From contig JAVERC010000009.1 in the NCBI GenBank assembly GCA_034007295.1, positions 33,471 through 97,470 on the forward strand: DNA of 64,000 bases, given 5' to 3'. The notes beneath the pieces are model-generated. The model was given only the letters and a program-made list of their open reading frames with translations. It was not told where the DNA came from and did no database searches. Of the stretch, positions 9,152 to 18,671 are shown piece by piece. The stretch is from JACKCP01 sp034007295 (GTDB lineage: Bacteria > Desulfobacterota > Desulfobacteria > Desulfobacterales > JACKCP01). Each line of letters starts with the position of its first letter. The stretch's first letter is position 1. The position numbers were made by a program, and so were the translations under genes.

Positions 9152-10717
9152 ATGTTTAATAATTTTTTCAAAAAATTAACCTTCAAACATACATTGATTA
9201 CAATATCAGTTGTTTTTATAACAGGTGCACTTTTAAGTTTTTTTCAGATTATTTATGATATTTCACTGACAAGAAAAAAAATAACAGATGACATAAAAAG
9301 ACTTGCAAATATTACTGAAGAAGCTGCCGCCCAGTCTTTATACCATTTAGATAAGGTTCAGGCAGAAAAACTTATCAAAGGATACATAAAATATCCCCCA
9401 ATAAAAAATGCTTCCTTGACAGATAATTTTGGAATAACTCTTTATACTGAATCCAGCAATAAAAAACAAAAAAGCTCTATATTCAAATTTTTTTTCAGTG
9501 ATCAAACAGAAAATTATCATTTTAACCTTTTTTATACCACAGAAAATAATTCTTTAATTTCTGTTGGAAGGCTTGAAATTCAAACTGATTATTCGGCTGT
9601 TTACGGAGAATTTGAAGACAGGGTAAAATTTATTGCTGTCTCAAATATTTTTCAAAATATTTTTCTTGCTCTTCTTATTGCTCTTATATTTCATAAGTCG
9701 CTTACCAGACCAATACTCAAACTGTCTCAAAGCATTGCAAAAATAAACCCAAGATCCCCAAAAGGCAATAAAGTAAACCTTCCATCAGGCCATGAAAAAG
9801 ATGAAATGGGATCACTTGCATCCGCAATTAACACTATTTTAAGGGAATACTCAGATCTTAATTTACAGCTTGAAAAAAGGGTAGAAGAAAGAACTTATGA
9901 TTTGCAGCAGGCAAATGACAAACTCACAGAGTCATTGAATCAGCTCGAAAATGCCAAAGACAAGCTCGTAGAATCTGAAAAAATGGCTTCACTTGGAAGC
10001 CTTGTTGCCGGAGTTTCCCATGAAATAAATACACCTGTTGGAAACAGCGTGACAGCAGCATCATATCTTTTTGGTAAGTTACAGATTTTTAAAAAGAATT
10101 TTATTATAAACGAACTTTCATCTAAAGAAATAGACTCATTTATATCTAACTCAGATGAAGCACTTGATATTATTATGAAAAATCTGGAAAGAGCTGCAAA
10201 ACTGGTGTCTAGTTTTAAACAGATAGCAGTAGACCAGACATATTCATCAATGAGAATTTTTGAATTTAAAAAACATATTGAAGACATTCTCATGAGTCTT
10301 AAACCTAAATTAAAAGGACTTGACATAGAGATAAATATTAAATGCAAAGAAAATTTATTTATTTTTCACGATCCAGGTATTTTTTATCAAATTTTTTCAA
10401 ATCTTATAATTAATTCTATAATTCATGGATTTGAATCTTCCCAGCAGAAAAAAGTAATTGAAATTGATGTTTTTGCAAATGATAAGGATATCAAAATTAT
10501 GTATATGGACAATGGAAAAGGAATAAACGAAAAATTTCATAAAAAAATTTTTGAACCTTTTTTTACAACTACCAAAAAAAATGGCGGTTCAGGCCTTGGA
10601 ATGTATATAATTTACAATCTTGTCACTCAAAAACTTTCAGGAACAATAGAATCCCTAAACTCCGAAAAAGGAAGGGGTGCCTGCTTTTTTATAACTTTTC
10701 CCTTTCCTAAAGAATAA
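9152..10717 (+). CDS. Membrane sensor histidine kinase
   Basis: This 521-residue protein has a first membrane segment at about residues 12-34, a periplasmic sensor region of about 130 residues and a second membrane segment near 170-190. A HAMP-like linker and coiled coil (LEKRVEERTYDLQQANDKL) follow, then a HisKA-type phosphoacceptor VAGVSHEINTP with His290 and a HATPase_c domain with DNGKGI and GGSGLGMYI. The H box HEINTP is of the class common in delta-proteobacterial kinases. It follows the solute-binding protein directly and may sense its loaded form. No response regulator is adjacent. The stop codon at 10715-10717 overlaps the flank of a fold-back repeat. Confidence 0.9.
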   Translation: MFNNFFKKLTFKHTLITISVVFITGALLSFFQIIYDISLTRKKITDDIKRLANITEEAAAQSLYHLDKVQAEKLIKGYIKYPPIKNASLTDNFGITLYTESSNKKQKSSIFKFFFSDQTENYHFNLFYTTENNSLISVGRLEIQTDYSAVYGEFEDRVKFIAVSNIFQNIFLALLIALIFHKSLTRPILKLSQSIAKINPRSPKGNKVNLPSGHEKDEMGSLASAINTILREYSDLNLQLEKRVEERTYDLQQANDKLTESLNQLENAKDKLVESEKMASLGSLVAGVSHEINTPVGNSVTAASYLFGKLQIFKKNFIINELSSKEIDSFISNSDEALDIIMKNLERAAKLVSSFKQIAVDQTYSSMRIFEFKKHIEDILMSLKPKLKGLDIEINIKCKENLFIFHDPGIFYQIFSNLIINSIIHGFESSQQKKVIEIDVFANDKDIKIMYMDNGKGINEKFHKKIFEPFFTTTKKNGGSGLGMYIIYNLVTQKLSGTIESLNSEKGRGACFFITFPFPKE

Positions 10718-10863
10718 TTAGTCAGCCAACTAAAACGGCCTTTTTTATCAATTTTAAAGTCAGATTCAAAAATTATTCCTCAAAATACTCAATGTATTCA
10801 TGCTGTTAAATTTTTCATCTTCCCTGAACTGAAAAAAATTCTCATTTTCGGCCAATCACTAAT
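10717..10863 (-). repeat. Fold-back repeat, near full-length copy
   Basis: About 147 bases begin with ATTAGTCAGCCAACTAAAACGG and end with TTTTCGGCCAATCACTAAT, matching the reverse complement of the copies at 18672 and 26701 along the whole length. The internal pair AAATTATTCC...TTAAATTTTTCA is also present. The left border lies on the last base of the histidine kinase stop codon, so transcripts of that gene would carry the hairpin right after the stop. Confidence 0.85.
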
Positions 10864-10960
10864 CAAATCATTATTTTTCAATAATTTGTCCTATTGATTT
10901 TAAATTTATTTGACTATACAGTAAAAAACATACATTTTACCAAAAAACAGGGTTTACAAA

Positions 10961-11974
10961 ATGAACACAATATTGGAGCAATATGAATCATCAAAAGATG
11001 TTATTTTAAATAATTACTGCTCAGGCTGCGGTGCATGCATAAACACCTGCCCTTACAGAAAACTCAATAAAAACAGTGCAGTAATTATTTTTGAATGCAG
11101 TGAAAATCATGGCAGATGCGACATGGTGTGTCCAGCAGTAAAAACAGATCATGAAAATCTCCAAAAAAAAATTTTCAAATCACTTTCGCCTAATCCAATG
11201 GGAAATATTATTAAAATATACAAATCAAGAGCTGGAACGAGATTTCAACCAAATTTAACCGAGAAAAAAACTGTTACAGCACTTAATTGTTTTATTTTAA
11301 ACTCTGGCATTTCAAAAAAAATTTTAATGACAAAAACAGGCAGAGACTTTCTTCCAGAACCTTTTTTTGCAGAAACTGAAGAGGAAATAATAAATTCAGG
11401 AAAAACAATCCATTCAACTTCACCAATTTTAAGTGTCCTTAATTTATCCGGTGAAAAAAGCTATTCTTTTACAGGGCTTCCCTGTCAGATACTTTCCCTT
11501 GCAAAAACAGAAGTTCTTGAAAAAAAATATTTAAAGCCATTTTTACCAGATATTAAAATCAGCCTTTTTTGCACCTGGGCACTTTATCCTCAACAATACT
11601 CTGATTATCTGCAAACAAAACTTGAAAATAACGATTTAAAAGCCTGCCAAATTACATCAGGCAAAGATAAAAAAATTATTTTTGAATTTATGGACAACTC
11701 AAAAAAACAAGAAAATCTTGATGAAATAAAAAAATTCATTAGAAAATCCTGCACTGTTTGCACAGATCTTACAGGAGAATATTCAGATATTTCAGTTGGT
11801 GACCTGGAAACAGACAATAGCTTCAACACATTGATTATCAGAACAGTCAAAGGTCTTGAACTTGTAAAAAAAGCAGTTGAAAAAAATTATCTTGAAATTT
11901 TTCCATATCCAAAAGAAGCACAACTTATGCTTGAGACTGCATCAACAAATAAAAAAAAGAAAATTTTCAGCTAA
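10961..11974 (+). CDS. FrhB-like Fe-S flavoprotein (coenzyme F420 hydrogenase/dehydrogenase beta-subunit family)
   Basis: The N-terminus holds a 4Fe-4S site CSGCGACINTCP (C20, C23, C26, C30). Further cysteines are at CSENHGRCDMVCP, FTGLPCQI, FCTWALYP and RKSCTVCTDLTGEYSDISVGD. This arrangement is that of FrhB/FdhB-type proteins, which move electrons between ferredoxin or F420 and a partner through FAD and Fe-S clusters. The gene lies 12 bases before iorA, so it probably serves as electron adaptor for the indolepyruvate oxidoreductase encoded next. The natural acceptor cannot be read from the sequence. The C-terminal lysine-rich tail (NKKKKIFS) is unremarkable. Confidence 0.75.
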   Translation: MNTILEQYESSKDVILNNYCSGCGACINTCPYRKLNKNSAVIIFECSENHGRCDMVCPAVKTDHENLQKKIFKSLSPNPMGNIIKIYKSRAGTRFQPNLTEKKTVTALNCFILNSGISKKILMTKTGRDFLPEPFFAETEEEIINSGKTIHSTSPILSVLNLSGEKSYSFTGLPCQILSLAKTEVLEKKYLKPFLPDIKISLFCTWALYPQQYSDYLQTKLENNDLKACQITSGKDKKIIFEFMDNSKKQENLDEIKKFIRKSCTVCTDLTGEYSDISVGDLETDNSFNTLIIRTVKGLELVKKAVEKNYLEIFPYPKEAQLMLETASTNKKKKIFS

Positions 11975-11986
11975 GGAAGAAATAAA

Positions 11987-13930
11987 ATGTATTCCATATC
12001 AGAGATGAAACCTTTTGAAAAAAAACTCATGATGGGGAATTTTGCTTTTGCAAGGGGAATAATAGAATCAGGTGCAAGCTTTGCCGCTGGATACCCAGGA
12101 ACCCCTTCCAGTGAAATAATTGAAACTCTTGCTCAAAACTCATCAAAAACAGGAATGTATGTAGAATGGTCAATAAATGAAAAAACAGCACTTGAAACTG
12201 CTGCAGCAGCTTCCTTTGCAAATCAAAGGTCAGTATGTGTAATGAAGCAGAACGGAGTAAATGTTGCCTCAGATTTTTTACTCCATCTTTCATACTCTGG
12301 AACAAGAAAAGGACTTATACTTATTGTCTGTGATGATCCAGGAGCACTTTCAAGCGTAAATGAAGGAGAATCAAGACACTTTGCAAAAATGCTTGAAATT
12401 CCCCTTCTTGAGCCCTCTGATTTTCAGGAGGCAAAAGATATTGTAAAAGAAGCATTTGAACTTTCTGAAAAGCTCAAATCAATTGTAATGATAAGAAGTG
12501 TTACAAGACTTTCCCATGCAAGCGGAATTGTTGAAGCCAATGAAATTTTAAAGCAAAAAAATCCACCATATTTTCATCACAGCGGCTTTATTCTTGACCC
12601 TGAAACAGGGCCTGTTATGAGTACTCCTGTAACATACAGACACCAGCTGATGGTAAAAAGAATGGAAGAATGCCGGTCATTTTTCAAAAACAGCAGTCTT
12701 AACAGATATTTTGGGCCTGATAATCCAGAACTTCTTATTATTACAAGTTCGGTTGATTTTTTGTATTCAATGGAAGCTGTCAAGGAATTAAATCTTGAAA
12801 AAAAAGCCGGAGTCTTAAAACTTGTTCTTACAAATCCCCTGCCTGAAGAACTCATAAATGAATACTTTTTAAAAACAGATTCAATTCTTTTCACAGAACA
12901 GGTGCTTCCTTTTATTGAAGAAGGTGTCAAAAATATTTATGCTGATAATTTTAAACTTGATAAAAAAATAAAATTCTACGGCAAAAAATCCGGCCATATA
13001 CCTAATACAGGAGAAACTGACACAAATATTATTATCAATGCACTTTCTAAAATTTTTGGAATTGAATATTCAAATTCAGATGAAGAATATGACAAAAAAG
13101 TAATTGAAACCGCATTTTCAAATGTTACCCCTGGAAGGGAAATGACTTTTTGTCCTGGATGCCCCCACAGAGCTTCTTATTTTCATCTTAACAATGCCAT
13201 AAAACTTGATAGTAAAGACGGTTTTATCTGCGGAGACATAGGCTGTTATACACTTGGAATGCTTCCATCAGGATATTCAACCCTTAAAACAATTCACAGT
13301 ATGGGTTCTGGTACTGGAATAGCTTCTGGTTTTGGTGTTTTAAAAAAATATGGATTTGACCAGACAGTTTTAAGCGTTTGCGGAGACTCTACTTTTTTTC
13401 ATTCAGGAATTGCACCGCTTATAAATGCGGTTCATAACAAAAGCCGCCTTACAATGGTTATACTTGATAATTCCGGCACTGCAATGACAGGATTTCAGCC
13501 CCATCCAGGTGAAAAAAATACAGCCTGCGGCATAAATGGAACTCCGGTCATGATAGAAGAAATCACAAAGGCATGCGGTGCAAAAACCCATATACTTGAT
13601 CCATTCAATTACAAAAAATGTCAGGAAAAAATACCTGAAATTATAGCACAGGACAATGTAAACGTAATAATTTTAAGGCATCCATGTGCATTAAGCCCTC
13701 AAAGAAAAAACAAAAAATATTTTGAAATAGAAATAGACTATGAAAAATGCGTAGGAGACAATTGCGGATGTTTTAATTTCTGTACGAAAATATTCAAATG
13801 CCCTGCCCTTTTTTTAAATCCTTCAACAAAAAAACCTGAAATAGATAAAACACTTTGTGCAGGCTGCGGATTTTGTGCGGACATCTGCTATCACAATGCA
13901 ATAATAAAAAAGGCGGCAGATAATGAATAA
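11987..13930 (+). CDS. iorA: Indolepyruvate:ferredoxin oxidoreductase, alpha subunit
   Basis: This 647-residue protein has the N-terminal pyrimidine-binding domain (AAGYPGTPSSEIIETLA, VEWSINEKTALETA), then a TPP-binding domain with FCPGCPHRASY near residue 390, CGDIGCYTLGMLP, and GDSTFFHSG near 464. The C-terminal ferredoxin domain has cysteines in CVGDNCGCFNFC and CAGCGFCADIC for two 4Fe-4S clusters. IorA oxidatively decarboxylates arylpyruvates from aromatic amino acids to aryl-acetyl-CoA, reducing ferredoxin. The FrhB-like gene precedes it and iorB overlaps its end, giving a three-gene operon. All expected domains are intact. Confidence 0.92.
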   Translation: MYSISEMKPFEKKLMMGNFAFARGIIESGASFAAGYPGTPSSEIIETLAQNSSKTGMYVEWSINEKTALETAAAASFANQRSVCVMKQNGVNVASDFLLHLSYSGTRKGLILIVCDDPGALSSVNEGESRHFAKMLEIPLLEPSDFQEAKDIVKEAFELSEKLKSIVMIRSVTRLSHASGIVEANEILKQKNPPYFHHSGFILDPETGPVMSTPVTYRHQLMVKRMEECRSFFKNSSLNRYFGPDNPELLIITSSVDFLYSMEAVKELNLEKKAGVLKLVLTNPLPEELINEYFLKTDSILFTEQVLPFIEEGVKNIYADNFKLDKKIKFYGKKSGHIPNTGETDTNIIINALSKIFGIEYSNSDEEYDKKVIETAFSNVTPGREMTFCPGCPHRASYFHLNNAIKLDSKDGFICGDIGCYTLGMLPSGYSTLKTIHSMGSGTGIASGFGVLKKYGFDQTVLSVCGDSTFFHSGIAPLINAVHNKSRLTMVILDNSGTAMTGFQPHPGEKNTACGINGTPVMIEEITKACGAKTHILDPFNYKKCQEKIPEIIAQDNVNVIILRHPCALSPQRKNKKYFEIEIDYEKCVGDNCGCFNFCTKIFKCPALFLNPSTKKPEIDKTLCAGCGFCADICYHNAIIKKAADNE

Positions 13931-14537
13931 AAATTCAAACAAAAACATAATAATTACCGGTGTAGGCGGCCAGGGTAATGTAACCCTTGCAAGGCTTATT
14001 GGAGAATCTGTTATAAATGACAATAAATATATTACAATAGGTGAAACCTTTGGAGCATCACAAAGAGGAGGCTCTGTAATGAGCCATTTAAGAATAGGAA
14101 ATTCTAAAATTTATTCGCCTGTAATTCCCTTAAAAAAAGCTGACCTCATAATAGGACTTGAACCAGTTGAAACATTAAGGGTGCTTATAACCTATGGAAA
14201 CAAAGACATAATTTCTGTTTCAAACAGCAAACCTATTATACCTTCAAATGTTCTTTCAGGCGAAGTTCAATACCCGCAAAAAGAAACTCTTCACCAGAAA
14301 ATAAATTATTTATCAAAAGTAGCAATAGTTGAAAATTTTACAGAACTTGGAATAAAATACGGACATCATCTTTTATCAAACTCAATTATTTCAGGAGTTG
14401 TTTCAGGCCTCAAAATAATTAAAGGATTTGATCAGAACAATTTTACAAACACAATAAAAAAATATTACTCTGGAAAAACTCTTGAAAAAAACATTGCAGC
14501 TTTTTTAAAAGGCGTTAAAATGACTGAAATTTATTAA
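13923..14537 (+). CDS. iorB: Indolepyruvate:ferredoxin oxidoreductase, beta subunit
   Basis: This 204-residue gamma-type subunit overlaps iorA by eight bases. It shows the 2-oxoacid oxidoreductase gamma signature GVGGQGNVTLARLIGE at the N-terminus and TFGASQRGGSVMSHLRIG. It forms the heterodimer with IorA and carries the CoA-handling part of the reaction. Length is normal for archaeal and delta-proteobacterial IorB. Confidence 0.9.
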   Translation: MNKNSNKNIIITGVGGQGNVTLARLIGESVINDNKYITIGETFGASQRGGSVMSHLRIGNSKIYSPVIPLKKADLIIGLEPVETLRVLITYGNKDIISVSNSKPIIPSNVLSGEVQYPQKETLHQKINYLSKVAIVENFTELGIKYGHHLLSNSIISGVVSGLKIIKGFDQNNFTNTIKKYYSGKTLEKNIAAFLKGVKMTEIY

Positions 14538-14553
14538 TAAAAATTTAGGTATC

Positions 14554-14901
14554 ATGACACAAAACAAGATTAAAGAATTAAAAAAAATACTTGAAACAAA
14601 GCTTGAAGAAGCAAGAAAAACAGCTAAAGCTCTAAAATCTGTTTCAAAACCTGTTGAACCAGATGTTTCAATTGGAAGGCTTACAAGGATGGAAGCCATT
14701 CAAAGCAAAAGCATAAATGAAGCATCTCTTGTAAAAGCCAATAATGAAATTAAAAATATTGAATCAGCTCTTAGAAGAATTGATCTTGACCCTGATTTTG
14801 GTTATTGTGAAGAATGCGGTGAAGAAATTGATATAAAAAGATTAAAAATTATGCCTGAAACAAAATTTTGCGTAAAATGCATGGCAAAAATTTGCGGATA
14901 A
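14554..14901 (+). CDS. DksA/TraR-type zinc-finger protein
   Basis: The 115-residue protein has an N-terminal coiled coil (IKELKKILETKLEEARKTAKA) and a C-terminal four-cysteine zinc finger: C85-x2-C88 (CEEC) and C106-x2-C109 (CVKC). DksA-family proteins insert the coiled coil in the RNA polymerase secondary channel, often with ppGpp. At 115 residues it is shorter than E. coli DksA (about 150), and the usual DxxDxA tip motif is not obvious, so it may be a TraR-like relative with another function. It follows iorB by 16 bases and precedes a lipoprotein gene. Confidence 0.75.
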   Translation: MTQNKIKELKKILETKLEEARKTAKALKSVSKPVEPDVSIGRLTRMEAIQSKSINEASLVKANNEIKNIESALRRIDLDPDFGYCEECGEEIDIKRLKIMPETKFCVKCMAKICG

Positions 14902-14921
14902 ACTGTTTTAAAGGGGTTAAA

Positions 14922-15800
14922 ATGAAATTATTGAATTTTTTATTTTTACTTATTTTTTGTTTTTTTTATTCAGGATGCTCTTCAAAAAATATTGTTAAAA
15001 ATGAAACTGTTAATGTCTGTGTAATACCCGATCTAAAAAAACCTGTTCAAATGGAAACAATTAAAACAGACCTTGAAAAAGAAGCTGTTAATAAATTTAT
15101 GGAAAAACATCCTTTATTTACTTCAAAAGACATAAGTTTTACAGACAAATTTTTTTATAATCTAAAAGAAATTGACAAATACTGCCTGAAAGCAAAAATG
15201 TCGGCAAACAAAAACAATAATAACTCAAATTATGACAAAACAAAAAATAATGATTTTACAGACTCAAAAGAAAAAAAATTTCTTTTCATTGAAGATTTCA
15301 ACAATGATAAAACATATAAAAAATACGGACAAAACCTTATTCTTTCAAATTCAGACAAAGATAAAGGCATAAGTACGCATTTACATAAAAAAACCCAGGC
15401 TGAATTTTATTCAGATAAAAATGAAAATCTCCAACTAATTTTCAATGTAAAACATAAATTAAGGACAAATAATTTAGACCAGCCTGTTCATGTTGATCTT
15501 TTAAAAATCTGCTATATAAACAACCGTGAAGATCAGATCAAGTTTATTGCTGAAAAAAATAATAATTCAACAATAACCTGTGATATTTTGCTTGGAAGAC
15601 AAAAATCTCAAAACATGAGCATATCATTTGAAAACAATTACAATACTTTTAAAATAATAAAATCCAAAAGGCAGATATCAATCTGGCTCAACAATGAATT
15701 TGCAGGTGCTTTTCTTTCTGGAGGCGACATTGTAAAAAGCTTAAAGTTTGACATTGACAATAAAACCATATTAAAACACGTTGAAATCAAAGAACTCTAA
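14922..15800 (+). CDS. Lipoprotein of unknown function
   Basis: The ATG at 14922 is preferred because AAGGGG lies six bases upstream and the protein then opens with a lipoprotein signal (FFYSGC, cysteine 19). A longer reading from 14868 would put 18 residues before it. The mature part of about 270 residues has a polar, asparagine-rich linker, then a beta-rich C-terminal half from about FLFIEDFNNDKTYKKYG. That half resembles jelly-roll or concanavalin-like folds (LIFNVKHKLR, KRQISIWLNNEFAGAF). I do not recognise the family. It is the fifth gene of the iorAB transcription run. Confidence 0.6.
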   Translation: MKLLNFLFLLIFCFFYSGCSSKNIVKNETVNVCVIPDLKKPVQMETIKTDLEKEAVNKFMEKHPLFTSKDISFTDKFFYNLKEIDKYCLKAKMSANKNNNNSNYDKTKNNDFTDSKEKKFLFIEDFNNDKTYKKYGQNLILSNSDKDKGISTHLHKKTQAEFYSDKNENLQLIFNVKHKLRTNNLDQPVHVDLLKICYINNREDQIKFIAEKNNNSTITCDILLGRQKSQNMSISFENNYNTFKIIKSKRQISIWLNNEFAGAFLSGGDIVKSLKFDIDNKTILKHVEIKEL

Positions 15801-15824
15801 TCAAAGAACAAAATTTTTAAAGTT

Positions 15825-16691
15825 TTGAAAGAAATGCATAAAATGCCCTCTGGAAGGTTTATTTTTTTTTATGATTTTTTTCCTAAAAAAATCCTTATAA
15901 TTATTTCAATATTATTATTTTCTTCTTTTTGCAGTGCAAATCAGCTTTCAATAATGACATGGAATGCAGGAGACAGTGACAGAACTCCACCAAATATAGA
16001 TGAAATATATGAGCTTGTAAGCAAAGCTCCGAAAAAACCTGATATTTTAATTTTACAGGAAATTTTTTTCAATAATTTTAAAGGTCTTAAAGAACGTCTC
16101 AATTTCACCAATTCAATTCATTCTTCACAAATTTCCACCAAAATTTTAAATCTTGGGATTTTAAGTTCTTGTGAGATTTCAAAAAGCGAACTAATTGTTT
16201 TTTCCAATAAAATTTCTGGTGCATTAAAAGCAGAAATAAACCACAACGGACAGGCTATTAACATTTATTGTGTACATTTTGAATACATAAGAAAAAAAAC
16301 AAGGGATAAAAACGGTTATGTTGATTTAAAATTTAATGAAATTTTTAATATTTTAAAAAAAGAAGTTTATCTTCAAAATCCAAGAAAAAATGAAGCAAAC
16401 AAGCTGCTTGAAATAGCTGGTAAACCTGGAAAAGCTACAATACTTGCAGGTGACTTCAACACAATTAGTTTTTCTTCTTCAATAAAAAATATAAAAAAAT
16501 ACTATAATGATTCAATGCCTTTTTTTAAATCATTTGTATCTGGAACCTATAAAAAAATCCATTTCCCAATAAAGCCAAGAATAGATTATATTTTTCATTC
16601 GCCAGACTTAAAGGTTAAGTCATTTAAAATAATAAGGCAAACCCCGGGTGATCATTTCCCTGTTATTGCTGATATTTCAATAAAAACCTAA
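15825..16691 (+). CDS. Exported endonuclease/exonuclease/phosphatase-family protein
   Basis: This 288-residue protein has a hydrophobic N-terminal segment (KILIIISILLFSSFC) suggesting export, then the EEP fold motifs: MTWNAGDSD, LQEIF (catalytic glutamate), AGDFNTI, RIDYIFHSP and a C-terminal GDHFPVIADI. Members hydrolyse phosphodiester bonds in DNA, RNA, sphingolipids or phosphoinositides using a divalent metal. The substrate here is not evident. An internal ATG at residue 5 or 7 could also start it. The stop overlaps the convergent ATPase stop by four bases. Confidence 0.75.
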   Translation: MKEMHKMPSGRFIFFYDFFPKKILIIISILLFSSFCSANQLSIMTWNAGDSDRTPPNIDEIYELVSKAPKKPDILILQEIFFNNFKGLKERLNFTNSIHSSQISTKILNLGILSSCEISKSELIVFSNKISGALKAEINHNGQAINIYCVHFEYIRKKTRDKNGYVDLKFNEIFNILKKEVYLQNPRKNEANKLLEIAGKPGKATILAGDFNTISFSSSIKNIKKYYNDSMPFFKSFVSGTYKKIHFPIKPRIDYIFHSPDLKVKSFKIIRQTPGDHFPVIADISIKT

Positions 16692-18481
16692 ATTTTAACT
16701 ACCCTTAAAACTTCTTCTTTTGTGGTTATTCCCTCAAGCATTTTTTTTACTGCATCTTCATACAGCTCTGTCATTCCTTCAAGAATAGCTGCTTTTTTAA
16801 TTTCAGAAGGTGAAGCATCTGACCTTGTAAGCTTCATTATTGAATCAGAATATTTCATGATTTCATAAATGCCTGTTCTTCCGTAATAGCCCGTACCTCT
16901 GCATTTAGAACAGCCTTTGCCCTTATAAAGGACTACTTTTTTCTTTTGTCCGGTATAGATTCCTTCAGACTCAAGCTTTGATGCATCTTCCTCATATGAA
17001 TATTTACATTCAGTGCAGATTTTCCTTACAAGTCTCTGGGAAATAATTCCAATAAGAGTAGACCTTACAAGAAAAGGCTCTAATCCAAGATCTAAAAGTC
17101 TTACTATTGTTGACGGAGAATCATTGGTATGAAGAGTCGAAAGTACAAGATGCCCTGTAAGAGATGCCTGAACAGCATTTTTTGCAGTTTCTAGATCCCT
17201 CATTTCACCAATCATTATAACATCTGGATCCTGCCTCAAAATATGTCTTAAAGCCCTTGCAAAAGTCATGTCAATGGAAGGTTTAACAGCTATCTGGTTA
17301 AAATCCTCGTGGATCATTTCTATTGGATCTTCTATTGTTGTAATATTTATTTCAGGTTTTGAAATTTTCTTTAAGGCGGAATAAAGGGTTGTTGACTTAC
17401 CGCTTCCTGTTGGTCCGCATACAAGTATTATTCCGTGGGGATTTGAAATAAATTTTTCAACAAGATCAAGGTCTCTCCCCTTAAGTCCAAGGGAAAAAAG
17501 ATCCTGAAAAAGTATATCAGGGTCCATTAACCTTAAAACAACTTTTTCTCCAAAAGCTACAGGAAGGGTTGAAATCCTCATTTCAACTTCAACATTATTT
17601 TTTGATGTTTTTATTCTTCCGTCCTGTGGTCTTCTTTTTTCAGCCATATCAAGACCTGACATGGCCTTGATTCTGCTTACAATTGCGTTGTGAACTTTTT
17701 TGGGTAATTTGTATACAGGATGTAAAACCCCGTCAATTCTAAGCCTTACTATTGTTTTTTCTCTTTTTGGCTCAATATGAATATCACTTGCCCTTTGATC
17801 AAAGGCATAGCTTATAATATGATTTACCGCATTTACTATGTGCTGATCATTTGCTGGAAGATCATCCATTGACTTAAGTTTGACATATCTTTCAAGATTT
17901 CCAAGATCAACCTGTGCTTCCACAAACTGATTTTCAGCTGCTTCAATATATTTCTGGAATCCGAAAAATTCATTTATAAGCCTTATAATATCTGACTTTG
18001 AGCTTACTACTGCCTTTACTTTATCACTGTTTATTCTGCTGATGTCATCAAAGGCTTCCATATTAAAAGGATAAGGAGTTGCAACAACTAAATGCCCTGC
18101 CTGCTTATCAATTGGAAGCATGAGATGTCTCACTGCCATATTTTTTGGTATGGAAGAAGTTACTTTTGCAATATCTAGCTGCAATGGATCTATTTTTACA
18201 AAATCATAGCCCCAAAATTCAGAAAGTGTCTTATAAATAAGGTCTTCATCAATTTTTTTACCTGATTCATTGTTTGCAAAAAAACCAAAGGAAATTAAAA
18301 CATCTACAGAAAGAGTTTTTTCAAATGCAGAAGAAAAAGAATTATCGTCTTTTTTCAGTTTTTTAAATTCAAGATCAAAATTTTTCAAGTAAAACTTAGC
18401 TGATTTTTCAGATAAAACTTTTTTTTTAACTAAAATTTCAGCTATTTTTTTAGGATTAAACGGGTTTAAATTATTTTCCAT
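16688..18481 (-). CDS. pilB: Type IV pilus/type II secretion assembly ATPase (PilB/GspE family)
   Basis: Starting at the ATG at 18481, which has GGAG a few bases upstream, the protein is 597 residues. It has an N-terminal T2SSE_N/MshEN-type region, then the hexameric motor: Walker A GPTGSGKST near residue 357, Asp box ITTIEDPIE, Walker B DPDVIMIGEMRD near 424 and His box LSTLHTND. The zinc cysteines are CTEC near 490 and CSKC near 522. It drives pilin polymerisation from the cytoplasmic face. It lies at the distal end of a minor-pilin/PilY1 cluster but behind two repeats and a terminator, so it is likely transcribed separately. GspE is the alternative reading. Confidence 0.85.
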   Translation of the reverse strand: MENNLNPFNPKKIAEILVKKKVLSEKSAKFYLKNFDLEFKKLKKDDNSFSSAFEKTLSVDVLISFGFFANNESGKKIDEDLIYKTLSEFWGYDFVKIDPLQLDIAKVTSSIPKNMAVRHLMLPIDKQAGHLVVATPYPFNMEAFDDISRINSDKVKAVVSSKSDIIRLINEFFGFQKYIEAAENQFVEAQVDLGNLERYVKLKSMDDLPANDQHIVNAVNHIISYAFDQRASDIHIEPKREKTIVRLRIDGVLHPVYKLPKKVHNAIVSRIKAMSGLDMAEKRRPQDGRIKTSKNNVEVEMRISTLPVAFGEKVVLRLMDPDILFQDLFSLGLKGRDLDLVEKFISNPHGIILVCGPTGSGKSTTLYSALKKISKPEINITTIEDPIEMIHEDFNQIAVKPSIDMTFARALRHILRQDPDVIMIGEMRDLETAKNAVQASLTGHLVLSTLHTNDSPSTIVRLLDLGLEPFLVRSTLIGIISQRLVRKICTECKYSYEEDASKLESEGIYTGQKKKVVLYKGKGCSKCRGTGYYGRTGIYEIMKYSDSIMKLTRSDASPSEIKKAAILEGMTELYEDAVKKMLEGITTKEEVLRVVKI

Positions 18482-18539
18482 AAATTCTCCGGCAAAGCTA
18501 TTGCAAAAAATCAAAATTTCATACTTTATATAAAAAATT

Positions 18540-18670
18540 TTATTTAGCTGCCAAACAAAAACTGAGTTTATCGTTTGTTTTAAAATCTAATCCTAAGAAA
18601 AATTAATTTATCCTAAAGTTTAAACCTTGTAATTTCACTGAAACAAAATCAAAGTTTTCGGCCAATTACT
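18540..18670 (-). repeat. Fold-back repeat, degenerate copy, head-to-head with the next copy
   Basis: Read on the minus strand this begins TTAGTAATTGGCCGAAAAC, runs through TTTAGGATAAAT and GGATTAGATTTT and ends near TTTGGCAGCTAAATA, the order of the family consensus with many substitutions. It abuts the cleaner copy at 18672 in opposite orientation, so the two GGCCGAAAAC ends meet and form a near-perfect palindrome around 18670. Confidence 0.6.
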
Positions 18671-18671
18671 A

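Noticed and set aside
11987..13930. Reading iorA as pyruvate:ferredoxin oxidoreductase
   Set aside because: The domain order, separate gamma-type subunit and C-terminal ferredoxin domain fit IorA, not PorA or Nifj-type enzymes.
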